A DNA stretch of 64,000 nt from Shinella zoogloeoides (GCF_022682305.1 NZ_CP093529.1:124001-188000); one strand, 5' to 3'. Shown: positions 26,901-35,270, numbered from the stretch's first letter. A program made the numbers and translations. Notes: generated by a model not told the origin, from the sequence alone.

Positions 26901-27105
26901 GTTCCGCCCCATCGTGATGGGCGCGCCGATGATCGGCGTCAAAGGCTATGTCCAGCGGGAGGGCGAGGTGGTGCATCTCGTGGTGCAGCACCTCACCGAT
27001 CTTTCGGCGGACTTTGCGACTATCGGCCGGCGCGGCGGCGTGGCGGGGCAGGAAGAGGCGGGCGCGACGGAAGCGATCCGCGTCAAGTCCCGCGATTTCC
27101 ACTGA
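23917..27105 (+). CDS. dnaE2: Error-prone DNA polymerase DnaE2
   Basis: A 1062-residue C-family polymerase. The N-terminal PHP domain begins at YYAELQVTSHFSFLRGAS. Polymerase catalytic aspartates sit in PDIDVDF (residues 378-384), with a further active-site segment around the QHPGGFV region. A helix-hairpin-helix region and OB fold (VIFVTIEDEMGIANLVVW) follow near the C terminus. It lacks the long C-terminal clamp and tau regions of DnaE1. It performs SOS-induced translesion synthesis with ImuA and ImuB. The ATG at 23917 overlaps the imuB stop. A run of slightly lower-GC codons around 25.7-26.0 kb is in frame and does not break the gene. Confidence 0.95.
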   Translation: MKPYYAELQVTSHFSFLRGASSAAELFVQASALGIDALAVVDRNSLAGVVQAHKAAKELPPDAPQVRLVVGCRLDLVDGMSLLVYPTDREAYARLCRLLTIGKKKAGKGKCHLDWADVVEWNEGLLAVLVPEEADEETALRLRRLRETFGDRAYLALTLRRRPNDQLRLFALSNLAAQHRVPTVVTNDVLYHEPARRMLQDIVTCIRHNVTIDNAGFLRERHADRYLKPPKEMHRLFSRYPEALARTREIAGRCRFSLDELQYQYPDEKEYAHLTPQEALEKYTWEGAAACYPGGIPDKVRGKLIHELTLIAHMRYAPYFLTVRSIVEYARSIDILCQGRGSAANSAVCYVLGITAIDPMVNGLLFERFVSEQRGEPPDIDVDFEHERREEVIKWIYDTYGTDRSALCATVIRYRSRAAMRDVGRALGLPEDVLKSLSSQVWGWSNDLPQSHAVGAGLNVDDRRIKLLFELARQLIDRPRHLSQHPGGFVLTRDRLDDLVPIEPAAMDGRQVIEWDKDDIEYLKFMKVDVLALGMLTCMRRAFDFLKEHKGKTYDLKTIPEDDEATYEMISKADTIGTFQIESRAQMSMLPRLQPKEFYDIVIQVAIVRPGPIQGDMVHPYLRRRQGLEAVEYPQPAFEMVLKRTLGVPLFQEQAMQVAIECAGFEAGRADQLRRAMATFKQTGGVDKFRDELRDGMIEKGYAKEFAERMCRQLEGFGSYGFPESHAYSFAIIAYASAWMKCHHPDVFCAALLNSQPMGFYAPAQIVRDAREHGVEVRPVCVNRSRWDCTLEPAEETGRFAVRLGLRLVKGLSNKEAGKMVANREEEPFVSVDDVWRRADLPADALVRLAEADAFLPSLGLSRREALWAIRGLRDEPLPLFSAAAAREAAVVPELSEPAVALRPMATGGEVVEDYGHVGLTLRAHPVSFLRESLTRRRFLTCAEATRLKDRRKVETAGIVLVRQQPGSAKGVIFVTIEDEMGIANLVVWRKVFLAFRPIVMGAPMIGVKGYVQREGEVVHLVVQHLTDLSADFATIGRRGGVAGQEEAGATEAIRVKSRDFH

Positions 27106-27141
27106 GCATGGCGAGTCCGTGCCCGGAGGCACCAAATCCCG

Positions 27142-29139
27142 TCACATGAAGTCGCGCGCGATGGTCTCCTCGAAGGATTTCTCGAAGACCAGCGTCTCAC
27201 CTTCGAAGGCGCGGACATTGGCGGCGATCAGCCAGTCCGTCGCCGTGCAGGCGATGGTGGCCGTCGAGACGGTGCGCACGAACCAGCCGGGGCGCTGCAT
27301 GTCGCAGGTCCAGATCGAGGTGCCGGTCATCGAAAGCGGATCGTCCGGGGCGATGGACCAGACCTCGTCGCGCACCTGCCGCGTCGCAAGTCCCGTGCCG
27401 GGGTGTTCGTAAAGGCCGGTATCCTCGTAGATCGAATACTCCGTCAGGCCGTTGGTCAGGTCCCGCTCGACGCTTCTGGCGGTCTCGGCGGGCGCGAGTT
27501 CTGTATATTTCGGCAGCGGATCGGGATTTTCCGGTTCGGGCAGGACGATCACCCGATGCTCCCCGAGTTTCGGCAGGAAAAGGCCGAGCGAGGCAAGGTC
27601 CAGCGTCACGCCGGCGTCCACCGGCGGCGGCAGCACCATCGGCCAGTAGGCGGTCGAGAGGGACAGGCGGATGCGGTGGCCGGCGCGGAAGCGATAGCCC
27701 ATCGCATCGAGCACAAGGCGGATGCGGGTCTTTGCGCCCATCGGCATGGCGCTGGGTTCGGCATTGCCGTCGCGATGGGCAAGGTTCAGGACGCCGAAGG
27801 TGACGCGTGTCGCGGTACCGTCCGGATGTATGTCGACGAGGCGGGCGCAGAGATTAGCGATCTCCGCCTCCGTGGAAACATCGAGTTCCAGCGCCGGCTG
27901 GCCGAGGAAATCCTGCGTCTCGGTCAGCGGCGGCGTCTCGATGACCAGCGAGCCGGCATCGTCGAGGCGCTGGTCGAGCGCCATTTCCGCATCCGGCTTC
28001 AGCGTGAACCATTCGCCGGCCATGATGCCGGTATCGAGCGGCGATTTCAGGAAGCGGTCATGGCTTGCGCCGGCTACCGGCGGGCCGGAGACGAGCGCGC
28101 CGTGCGGTGCGACATGGAAGGCCGCCATCTCGGGCGTCTCCCAGCGGTCCTTGGCGATCCAGAAGCCGGGATCGCTCTCGCGCCGCAAGGCCGGGCGGGC
28201 GGCATCCTGCATATAGGCGCGTACCTGCGGGGCGTCTTGCGCGCCGTTTTCCTCGCCGCGCAGCCAATGGTTCCACCAGGCGATGGCCTCGGCGTGGAAA
28301 TCCATGCGCGGCTTCGGCCAGGCGAAGTGGGGGTATTTGTGGACCCAGGGGCCGATCAGTGCCTTGGCCTTGTCGCCCAGCCCCTCGACGGCCTTCAGCG
28401 GCGTGCTGCGATAGCCGTCCGCCCAGCCGGCGATGACAAGGGCGGGCACGGGAAAACCGGCAAAGTCCTCGCAGATGGAGCCGTGCTTCCAGAAGGCGTC
28501 GCGGCGCTGGTGCCGCAGCCATTCCTCCAGGAAGAAGGGTTCGTTCTCCAGCCGCTCCAGCCACATGTCCCGCCACCGGTCGCCGACGATGGCGGGGTCG
28601 GGCGAGCGGGACTGGTAGGCGAGCATGGTCGCGGCCCATGAAAGCTGGGCGGAAAGGTGCGTGCCATTCTTGTAGTGGATGTCGTCGTTGTAACGGTCGA
28701 CGGTGGAGGCGATGGAGATGACAGCCTTCAGGGCCGGTGGCTTGAGGGCGGCGACCTGCAGGCAGTTGAAGCCGCCCCAGGAAATGCCCATCATGCCGAC
28801 GGAGCCGTTCGACCAGGGCTGGGCGGCGATCCAGGCGATGAGCTCGCGGGCATTCGCCAGCTCCAGCGGGGTGTATTCGCCGTCGATGACACCGTCGGAC
28901 TCGCCCGAGCCGCGAATATCGACGCGCACGCCGGCAATGCCCGCCGCGGCGAAGACGGGGTAGGTCGATTCATCGCGCAGGCTCGTGCCGTCGCGCTTGC
29001 GGTAGGGCAGGAATTCGAGGACGGCGGGCACCGGATCCTGCTCCGCGCCTTCCGGCATCCAGATGCGCGCGGCGAGCCGTGTGCCGTCGGCAAGCGTGAT
29101 CCATTCGTTTTCGATGGTGGTGAAGGCGCGGGATGTCAT
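27142..29139 (-). CDS. CocE/NonD-family serine hydrolase (X-Pro dipeptidyl-peptidase-like)
   Basis: A 665-residue hydrolase. The alpha/beta domain at about residues 10-330 carries the nucleophile elbow GISWGG (Ser120), an oxyanion tyrosine region FLPYRKRDGT, the aspartate in IAGWADGYRSTP and a histidine in IGPWVHKYPH. The C-terminal half is the jelly-roll domain of the CocE/PepX family. There is no signal peptide. It hydrolyses an ester or amide bond; members include cocaine esterase and amidases, so the substrate is open. It is convergent with dnaE2 and divergent from the dehydrogenase-like gene. Confidence 0.88.
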   Translation of the reverse strand: MTSRAFTTIENEWITLADGTRLAARIWMPEGAEQDPVPAVLEFLPYRKRDGTSLRDESTYPVFAAAGIAGVRVDIRGSGESDGVIDGEYTPLELANARELIAWIAAQPWSNGSVGMMGISWGGFNCLQVAALKPPALKAVISIASTVDRYNDDIHYKNGTHLSAQLSWAATMLAYQSRSPDPAIVGDRWRDMWLERLENEPFFLEEWLRHQRRDAFWKHGSICEDFAGFPVPALVIAGWADGYRSTPLKAVEGLGDKAKALIGPWVHKYPHFAWPKPRMDFHAEAIAWWNHWLRGEENGAQDAPQVRAYMQDAARPALRRESDPGFWIAKDRWETPEMAAFHVAPHGALVSGPPVAGASHDRFLKSPLDTGIMAGEWFTLKPDAEMALDQRLDDAGSLVIETPPLTETQDFLGQPALELDVSTEAEIANLCARLVDIHPDGTATRVTFGVLNLAHRDGNAEPSAMPMGAKTRIRLVLDAMGYRFRAGHRIRLSLSTAYWPMVLPPPVDAGVTLDLASLGLFLPKLGEHRVIVLPEPENPDPLPKYTELAPAETARSVERDLTNGLTEYSIYEDTGLYEHPGTGLATRQVRDEVWSIAPDDPLSMTGTSIWTCDMQRPGWFVRTVSTATIACTATDWLIAANVRAFEGETLVFEKSFEETIARDFM

Positions 29140-29285
29140 GGGCGATCCTCTGTTGCCGCTTCTTTATGCCGTCCGTCCCAAGGGTGGGCAATGGGCGGTT
29201 TTGACCCGGCATGTCGCTTTTGCCGCCGGCTTGCCCGTCTTCCAAAACTCGCCTACGAAACGATGAGCGGAGAGGGAGGGACGCC

Positions 29286-30722
29286 ATGCAGGATCGGGAA
29301 GAGACGGGACGGCTGGACGACCCGCAGCGCGCCTACAGGGTCCTGATCGCCGATCTCGTCGGCTTGCGCTTCGACGCGGAGGGCGTGCCGGACGCAAGCG
29401 AGGTGCGTGCCCATATCGTGGCGCGGGGCGGCGTCTTCCATGAGGGCGGCTACCAGCGCGAGGACCTGCCGCCGGGCATCCATTTCTTCTACCAGCCGGA
29501 CCTCAGCGCCGAGGCGGAGATCATCGCGCAGACCGCCGATGGCCGCTACGACGCGCTGATCGCGGCAGCGACCTTCATTCCCCGGCAGGCGGTCTTTCCG
29601 CTCGGCGGCGTGCGCATCGGCGCGGGCACCGGCAATATGGGGGCTGCCTCCTGGGGTGGCGGCAATGGTGAGGGCGGTGCCGCGCCGCTGATGAACACGC
29701 CCGGCATCAACAGCCGCGCGACGGCGCAGATGGCGATGAAGGCGCTGCTGAAGGTGACGCCGGACCTGCCGGTCGATTTGCTGCACGCCCGAGTCGCGGC
29801 AGGCGATTTCGATACGGGGCGCGATCTGAGGCTCTATCCGACCTCCAAGCTGGAAGGCCGGCGCATGGCCGTGCTCGGCTACGGCAATATCGGCCATGAG
29901 GTCGCGAAGCTCGCCCGCGCTTTCGGCATGGCGGTCGTCATTCATGCCCGCCCGCACCATCGGCAATGGATCGAGGCGGAGGGGTTCGAGTATGCGGAAA
30001 CGCCCGAGGCCGCGGCGCGTGGGGCGGATGCGTTGTCCGTCCATGTCGGCCTCGGCCGGCTTGACGAGGAGACGCGTCGCTATGCCAATGCCGGCCTCGT
30101 CGGCGAGGCGGTACTTGCGGCGATGAGCCCCGGTGCGGTCGTCGTCAACTACGACCGGGGCGAGGTGGTGGATGCTGCGGCGCTCGACAAGGCGCTCGCC
30201 TCGGGTCAAGTGCGCCATGCCGCCATCGACGCCGATCTCTTCAAGAGCGCTTCGAGCAGCACGCTCAGCGGGCCGATGCTGCCCTACCTGAAACTGGCCG
30301 AACGCCACCCCGGCAAGCTGGAGCTTCTGCCCCATGCGGCGGCGGATACGGACCATCCCTCCCGCGTGGCCGGGGCCTGCCAGGCAGTGGACCAGATCAT
30401 CGACGTCATCCGCCATCGCCGCGTCGTCAACCTGAAGGGCAGTCTGCCGGAGGGGTTTGTCGATGGCGGCGCGAAGGTGCCGCAGGGCATCGGCCGCGTG
30501 ACGACGGCGACGCTCGCGGCGGCGGCCACCGATCCCGGTTTTGCGGAGTTGCACGACGTTTCCCGCGAGATCACCGATACGCTGGAGGCCATCGTGGAAG
30601 CGGTGGCGGAGGGCATGACGCACCAGCCGGCAAAGGGCGACGTCGCTGCGCTCACGCATCTCCTGCTGCGCCAGCGCCGGCTGCTGGAGGCGCTGGGGCT
30701 TGACGGGCCGGCGGAAACCTGA
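29286..30722 (+). CDS. D-2-hydroxyacid dehydrogenase-like protein, unusually long
   Basis: A 478-residue NAD-dependent D-isomer-specific 2-hydroxyacid dehydrogenase relative, well above the usual 310-410. The Rossmann motif GYGNIG is at about residues 200-205. The family arginine is retained in VNYDRGEVVD and the histidine in LELLPHAAAD, but the conserved glutamate after LDVF is not evident (AAIDADLFKS). An extra helical region of about 80 residues follows the catalytic domain. The start at 29286 has GGGAGGG upstream. It may be an oxidoreductase of altered chemistry, or a binding protein. Confidence 0.8.
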   Translation: MQDREETGRLDDPQRAYRVLIADLVGLRFDAEGVPDASEVRAHIVARGGVFHEGGYQREDLPPGIHFFYQPDLSAEAEIIAQTADGRYDALIAAATFIPRQAVFPLGGVRIGAGTGNMGAASWGGGNGEGGAAPLMNTPGINSRATAQMAMKALLKVTPDLPVDLLHARVAAGDFDTGRDLRLYPTSKLEGRRMAVLGYGNIGHEVAKLARAFGMAVVIHARPHHRQWIEAEGFEYAETPEAAARGADALSVHVGLGRLDEETRRYANAGLVGEAVLAAMSPGAVVVNYDRGEVVDAAALDKALASGQVRHAAIDADLFKSASSSTLSGPMLPYLKLAERHPGKLELLPHAAADTDHPSRVAGACQAVDQIIDVIRHRRVVNLKGSLPEGFVDGGAKVPQGIGRVTTATLAAAATDPGFAELHDVSREITDTLEAIVEAVAEGMTHQPAKGDVAALTHLLLRQRRLLEALGLDGPAET

Positions 30723-30725
30723 CCG

Positions 30726-30751
30726 GAACTTTTCCGTTTCATGGCCAGTTC
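30726..30751 (+). promoter_or_regulatory. EcfG/RpoE2-type promoter of the small membrane protein gene
   Basis: GGAAC (30726-30730) is separated by 18 bases from GTT (30749-30751), equal to N17 before AGTT. It begins 4 nt after the stop of the dehydrogenase-like gene and directs transcription into the ORF at 30785. This gives an independent stress start inside a tight gene junction. Confidence 0.65.
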
Positions 30752-30755
30752 TCCC

Positions 30756-30775
30756 CCTGAAACGATTTTCAGGGA
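30756..30775 (+). promoter_or_regulatory. Hairpin overlapping the ribosome site of the 30785 gene
   Basis: CCCTGAAA-CGAT-TTTCAGGG is a perfect 8-bp stem with a four-base loop. Its 3' arm contains the GGG of the GGGAG ribosome site (30773-30777), 8 nt before the ATG. The predicted transcription start from the EcfG promoter falls at the foot of the 5' arm, so whether the full hairpin is transcribed is unclear. Confidence 0.45.
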
Positions 30776-30784
30776 GTGCAAGCC

Positions 30785-31162
30785 ATGACCCACCAGCAGG
30801 ACGAACGCGGTGATCCGCTCACCCGCATCCACGAGCCGGCCCGCAAGGACTATGCAGCCCGGGAGACCCGGCAGGGCGGCCTGGGCCGGCCGGTGTTGAA
30901 GGTGCTCGGCATCAGTCTTGCCCTGGCCTTCCTCGTCTGGGGCGCAGTGGAAATCTGGGGCGAACGTGTCGACCCGTCCAGTCCCGTCGATAGCTCGCAG
31001 ACATCCTCGACCTCGAACGGCACGCAGACACCCTCGCAGGACACGATCGACAACACCGCTCCTGACGGCGGCCAGACGGTACCGACCGATCGCGATCCGA
31101 CCCCGCAATCCGGCACCGGCGGCGACAGCCAGCGCGTGACGCCTGACGGCAATGCGAACTAG
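30785..31162 (+). CDS. Small single-span membrane protein, EcfG regulon candidate
   Basis: A 125-residue protein I do not recognise. Residues 1-36 are charged and cytoplasmic in character. Residues 37-56 form one membrane span (VLKVLGISLALAFLVWGAVE). The rest is low-complexity Ser/Thr/Asp/Pro/Gln, suited to the periplasm. GGGAG lies 8 nt before the ATG at 30785. It has its own EcfG-like promoter and converges on the peptidase gene so closely that the two stop codons overlap in CTAG. A cell-envelope stress role is a guess. Confidence 0.75.
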   Translation: MTHQQDERGDPLTRIHEPARKDYAARETRQGGLGRPVLKVLGISLALAFLVWGAVEIWGERVDPSSPVDSSQTSSTSNGTQTPSQDTIDNTAPDGGQTVPTDRDPTPQSGTGGDSQRVTPDGNAN

Positions 31163-32283
31163 CCGACCCGGCCGTATTGCCGCATGACGGAAAGCAGGTC
31201 GTCGTGCCTGATAGCATCGACGCGCAGCCTGTCATGCGGCGTGCCGCCGGCGTCCTCCGCCGCCAGCATGGCGTTGACCACCGCTTCCTCCACGCTGTCC
31301 ACCGCCGCAAGGTAGGCGGCGTCGAGATGTTCGTCGTTGAGGATTTCGAGGGAAAGCATTTCCGGCGCGCGATGCGCCATCGCCTGCGGATTGGCGGTGG
31401 AGAAGGCGAGGAAAATGTCGCCGGAATTGTTGCCGCCGGGCGTGCCGCCCCGGCCGATGCCGATGGCGGCGCGTCGGGCGAGGCGCTTCAACTGGTGCGG
31501 GGCGAGCGGCAGGTCGGTGGCGATGACGACGATGATCGAGCCGCGTTCCTTGAGCTGGCTTTGCGGGGTATTGTCCTGCAGGTGCCTGCCGACGGGTACG
31601 CCGCAGACTGTCAGCCAGTCGCGCTGGCCGTGGTTGGCCTGCACCAGCGTGCCGATCGTATAGTCCTTGCCGGCATAGGTGACGATGCGCGATGCGGTGC
31701 CCGTGCCGCCCTTGAAGCCGTAGGTGATCATGCCCGTGCCGCCACCGCAATTGCCCTCCTGAACGGGGCCGCGCGAGAGGTTTTCCAGCGCCGCGCGCGC
31801 ATCCGCTTCCGTCACCGGCATGCCGTTGATGTCGCTCAGCGCTCCGTCATAGGTTTCTGCGATGACGGGCATCAGCCAGAGGAAATCGCCGATCTCGTAG
31901 GTCGAGGCGTAGCGCTCCAGCATCCAGCGGATCGTCGCATGGTGGGTGATGCCGACGCCGTGGGTGTTGGTGATCATGACCGGGCCGAGGAAGGTGCCAC
32001 CGTCCTCGATCCAGTGCGTGCCGGTCATCTCGCCATTGCCGTTGAAGCGGTGCACGCCGGCATAGACGGGCACGGGCGTTTCGCTGCCGCTGTGCGGCAG
32101 GATGGCGGTGACGCCGGTGCGCACCGGCAGCTTGCGGCCGGGGCGCGGGGTTTCCTCCCGGATCGTCTGGAAGCCGACGGCGATGCCGTCGACATCGGTG
32201 ATGGCGTTGAGGGGGCCGGTGCGGCCGGTGAAGGGCAGGCCGAGGTCGCGGGCGCGGGGCTTTGTCTTTTTGTTCATGGTCAT
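31159..32283 (-). CDS. P1-family (S58, DmpA-like) aminopeptidase
   Basis: A 374-residue Ntn-type peptidase of MEROPS family S58. The self-cleavage site is Gly248-Ser249 in GSIIVVIATDLPL, which gives alpha and beta chains with Ser249 as the new N-terminal nucleophile. Family segments NTHGVG, EGNCGGGTGMITYGFKGGTGTASR and GGNNSGDIFLAFS are all present. DmpA and relatives release N-terminal L- or D-amino or beta-amino acids. There is no signal peptide. Its ATG overlaps the stop of the upstream permease (ATGA), making it the fourth gene of an ABC importer operon, so it probably acts on the imported compound. Confidence 0.92.
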   Translation of the reverse strand: MTMNKKTKPRARDLGLPFTGRTGPLNAITDVDGIAVGFQTIREETPRPGRKLPVRTGVTAILPHSGSETPVPVYAGVHRFNGNGEMTGTHWIEDGGTFLGPVMITNTHGVGITHHATIRWMLERYASTYEIGDFLWLMPVIAETYDGALSDINGMPVTEADARAALENLSRGPVQEGNCGGGTGMITYGFKGGTGTASRIVTYAGKDYTIGTLVQANHGQRDWLTVCGVPVGRHLQDNTPQSQLKERGSIIVVIATDLPLAPHQLKRLARRAAIGIGRGGTPGGNNSGDIFLAFSTANPQAMAHRAPEMLSLEILNDEHLDAAYLAAVDSVEEAVVNAMLAAEDAGGTPHDRLRVDAIRHDDLLSVMRQYGRVG

Positions 32284-33110
32284 TTCTGCCGGGAGCGAAG
32301 GTAGAGGCCGAGGGAGGCGATGACGAAGGAGAAGGTCAGCATCATCACGGCGATGGCGTTGATCTCCGGCTTGATGCCGCGCCGGAGCATGGCGAAGATG
32401 AACATCGGCAGCGTCGTGACATCGACGCCGGCGATGAAATAGGTGATCACGAGGTCGTCCATCGAGATGATGAAGGCGAGCAGCGCGCCGCCGAGGATGC
32501 CCGGCAGGAGCTGCGGGAAGACCACCCTGCGGAAAGTCGTCCATTCGTTTGCCCCGAGATCGGCGGAGGCGTGTTCCAGCGTCCGATCCATGCCGGCGAG
32601 CCGGGCGGTGACGACGATGAAGACATAGGAGGTCAGGAAGGTGCACTGGCCGATGATGATCGTGCCGATGCCGAGATGGATGCCGGCATTGACGAAGAAG
32701 ATCAGCAGAGCGATGCCGAGCACGATATCCGGCATCAGCATCGGCATGAACATGACGACGCGGTAGAAACGGCGGCCGAAGAAATCGAAGCGGTAGAGCG
32801 CGATGGCCATGGCCGTGCCGAGCACGGTGGCGATGGCGGTGGTGGAGGCGGCGATCTTCAGGCTGTTGCCGACGGCCTGCACGAGCTGGCCGGTCGATTC
32901 GAGATAGAGCGCGTTTTCCGAAATCTTCGTCTTGTAGCCGAGGACCTGGGCGTACCAGTCGGTGGTGAAGCCGGTCCAGGTCATCATGTTCACGGGGTTG
33001 GCGTTGAACGAATAGATCGCGATCAGCGCCAGTGGAATGTAGATGAAGGCGAAGAACAGCGCAGTATAGGCCAAGAGGCTGCCGCGGGCGAGGGTGGCGA
33101 AAATCTTCAT
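32280..33110 (-). CDS. Polyamine-type ABC transporter permease, PotC family (second system)
   Basis: A 276-residue inner-membrane permease with six spans. It starts with a helix at about residues 11-33 and carries YSFNANPVNMMTWTGFTTDWY, typical of PotC. The coupling loop reads EHASADLGANEWTTFRRVVFPQL. The start at 33110 follows GAGGAG. It is coupled at its end to the peptidase gene by ATGA and lies 10 bp after the PotB-type gene. Close in type to the PotC at 732 but clearly divergent, so the two importers likely differ in ligand. Confidence 0.92.
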   Translation of the reverse strand: MKIFATLARGSLLAYTALFFAFIYIPLALIAIYSFNANPVNMMTWTGFTTDWYAQVLGYKTKISENALYLESTGQLVQAVGNSLKIAASTTAIATVLGTAMAIALYRFDFFGRRFYRVVMFMPMLMPDIVLGIALLIFFVNAGIHLGIGTIIIGQCTFLTSYVFIVVTARLAGMDRTLEHASADLGANEWTTFRRVVFPQLLPGILGGALLAFIISMDDLVITYFIAGVDVTTLPMFIFAMLRRGIKPEINAIAVMMLTFSFVIASLGLYLRSRQK

Positions 33111-33120
33111 CGATCTCTCC

Positions 33121-34023
33121 TCAGCGCCCGGTTGCGGCATCGAGGCCGCGGCGGCCGGAAATCACCACATAGACGAAGAGCAGCACCAGCATCACGCTCA
33201 TCACCATCATCGCGAGCGCCGAGCCGAAGGGCCAGTTGCGCGCGGCGAGGAACTGCTGCTCGATGAGATTGCCGAGCATCATCACCTTCGCGCCGCCAAG
33301 GATGGTCGGCACGATGAAGTTGCCGAGCGCGGGGATGAAGACGATGACCGCGCCGCCCGCAATGCCGGGCGCCGTCAGGGGCAGGATGATGCGCAGGAAG
33401 GTGCGGATCGGCCCCGCGCCGAGATCGAGTGAGGCGCGCACCAGCGTCCAGTCGAGCTTTTCGACGCTCGCATAGACCGGCATGAACATGAACGGGATGA
33501 AGACATAGACCATGCCGAGGATGATCGCGCCTTCGGTATAGATGAGATCCAGCGGCTGGGCGATGAGGCCGGTGTTCAGGAGCACGTCGTTGGCAAGCCC
33601 GGTGGGGCGCAGGATCAGCACCCAGACGAAGAGCCGGACGATGAGGCTGGCAAAGAAGGGGAGCGTGATGAGGAAGAGGCAGAAATTCTTCCAGCGCTCG
33701 GAAAGACGGCTGATGCAGAAGGCGGCCGGGTAGCAGACGAGAAGCGTTGCGACGACGGTGAGCGCCGCGATCCTCAGCGAGCGCAGGAAGATCGCGATAT
33801 AGACCGGGTCGAAATCCTCGAACATCGGGTCGGCGAAGCCGAGGATGCGGCCGTAGTTGTGCGGATACCAGCTCCACTCCACCCCGCCATAGAGGCCGGG
33901 CGCAAGAAAACTCGTCACGATCATGATGGAGAGCGGGCCGAGGAAGAAGACCGCGAGGAACAGCGAGACCGGACCGAGCAGGACGGCAAGCTGGGCGCGG
34001 CGGCGAAAGGCGATCGACGACAT
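33121..34023 (-). CDS. Polyamine-type ABC transporter permease, PotB family (second system)
   Basis: A 300-residue inner-membrane permease with six spans. The first span is at about residues 12-36, followed by a periplasmic loop containing WSWYPHNYGRIL. The coupling loop reads VRASLDLGAGPIRTFLRIILP. The start at 34023 lies 1 bp after the ATPase stop; the open frame upstream is inside the ATPase gene. It forms the channel with the PotC-type subunit at 32280. Family assignment is firm and the ligand unknown. Confidence 0.92.
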   Translation of the reverse strand: MSSIAFRRRAQLAVLLGPVSLFLAVFFLGPLSIMIVTSFLAPGLYGGVEWSWYPHNYGRILGFADPMFEDFDPVYIAIFLRSLRIAALTVVATLLVCYPAAFCISRLSERWKNFCLFLITLPFFASLIVRLFVWVLILRPTGLANDVLLNTGLIAQPLDLIYTEGAIILGMVYVFIPFMFMPVYASVEKLDWTLVRASLDLGAGPIRTFLRIILPLTAPGIAGGAVIVFIPALGNFIVPTILGGAKVMMLGNLIEQQFLAARNWPFGSALAMMVMSVMLVLLFVYVVISGRRGLDAATGR

Positions 34024-34024
34024 G

Positions 34025-35107
34025 TCAGGCGGCCTCCGCCGGAATGAGGTGCACTGCCGCCGGATCGTAGGCGAGGCGTGCATGACGGGTCTGTTCGACC
34101 TCGCCGACGAGATTGCGCCGCGTTGCCGGGATTTCTGCGATGACGCGCCGGCCCGTCGCCGTGCGGCCGAAAAGCTCGAAGGTCGAGCCGACGAAGACGA
34201 TCTGCTCCAGGTCGATGTCGAGGCTTGGGGCGTCGCTGCCGGCTTCCGCGAGGAAGAATTGTTCCGGACGGATGAGCGCCGTCGCTGCGCCCGTTGTGCC
34301 GGGTCTTCCATGCGAGATGGCGAGGCCGTCCTCCGTCACGAGCTGGCCGCTGCCGGCCTTGCCCTCGAAGAGGTTGCTGGCACCGACGAAGGTAGCGACG
34401 AAGCTGTTCTTCGGCTGGTCATAGATGGCCCGGGGCGTATCGAGCTGCTGGATACGCCCGCCCGAGAGCACGGCGACGCGGTCCGACATGGTCAGCGCCT
34501 CCTGCTGGTCATGGGTGACGAAGATGAAGGAGATGCCAAGCTCGTTCTGCAGCGTCTTCAACTCGATCTGCATGGCCTGCCGCAGGTTCTTGTCGAGAGC
34601 CGAGAGCGGCTCGTCGAGGAGGAGGAGTTTCGGGCGGGCGATGATGGCGCGGGCGAGCGCCACGCGCTGCTGCTGGCCTCCGGAAAGCTGGCGCGGCTTG
34701 CGGCTTTCCAGCCCTTCGAGGCCCACCATGGCGAGGGCTTCCGCCACGCGCTTCAGCCGCTCGGGCTTCGCGACGCCCGCGACCTCCAACGCATAGCCGG
34801 TGTTCTCGCCCACCGACATGTGCGGGAAGAGCGCATAGTTCTGGAACACCGTGTTGACCGGGCGGCGGTAGGGCGGCCTTTCGGTCATGTCCTCGCCGTC
34901 GATCAGGATGCGGCCGGAATCGAGTTCCACGAAGCCGCTGATCGCCTGCAGGAGGGTGGTCTTTCCGCAACCCGACGGCCCCAGCAGTGTCAGGAATTCG
35001 TTGCGCCGGACATCGAGGTCGATGGCGTCGAGCGCGGTGACCGTCTGGCCTTCGGGCGTGGCAAAGGCCTTCGCCGCCTTCTCCAGGCGGACTATGGAAT
35101 CTCGCAT
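34025..35107 (-). CDS. Polyamine-type ABC transporter ATP-binding protein, PotA family (second system)
   Basis: A 360-residue ATPase: Walker [10 protein letters not shown] near residue 45, signature LSGGQQQR, Walker [13 protein letters not shown], switch FVTHDQQEA and a C-terminal TOBE domain from about 240. The start at 35107 has GGGGAA about 6 nt upstream; the longer frame to 35290 crosses the divergent promoter region and is not used. It is the first gene of the potA-B-C-peptidase operon. It is divergent from its binding protein gene, with 163 bp between the two starts. Confidence 0.93.
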   Translation of the reverse strand: MRDSIVRLEKAAKAFATPEGQTVTALDAIDLDVRRNEFLTLLGPSGCGKTTLLQAISGFVELDSGRILIDGEDMTERPPYRRPVNTVFQNYALFPHMSVGENTGYALEVAGVAKPERLKRVAEALAMVGLEGLESRKPRQLSGGQQQRVALARAIIARPKLLLLDEPLSALDKNLRQAMQIELKTLQNELGISFIFVTHDQQEALTMSDRVAVLSGGRIQQLDTPRAIYDQPKNSFVATFVGASNLFEGKAGSGQLVTEDGLAISHGRPGTTGAATALIRPEQFFLAEAGSDAPSLDIDLEQIVFVGSTFELFGRTATGRRVIAEIPATRRNLVGEVEQTRHARLAYDPAAVHLIPAEAA

Positions 35108-35123
35108 CGTCGTTCCCCAAAAT

Positions 35124-35137
35124 GTTATAAAAATAAC
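35124..35137. promoter_or_regulatory. Candidate operator in the divergent pot/binding protein promoter region
   Basis: GTTAT-AAAA-ATAAC is a perfect 5-4-5 inverted repeat 16 bp upstream of the PotA-type start and 133 bp upstream of the binding protein start, in the only AT-rich patch of the 163-bp gap. The RpiR regulator two genes away is the natural candidate ligand-dependent binder; this is inference. Confidence 0.45.
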
Positions 35138-35270
35138 GCTTGTGCGATTTCGATATGTGGATACCATTTGCCTATCCAAGTCAACGGCCGAAAGAAGCCG
35201 GGACGGGAAAAGACGGCGCAAAGGAAAGCGCCAGGGCCGCAGGGCCGAACCATCAGAGGAGACTCTTTCC

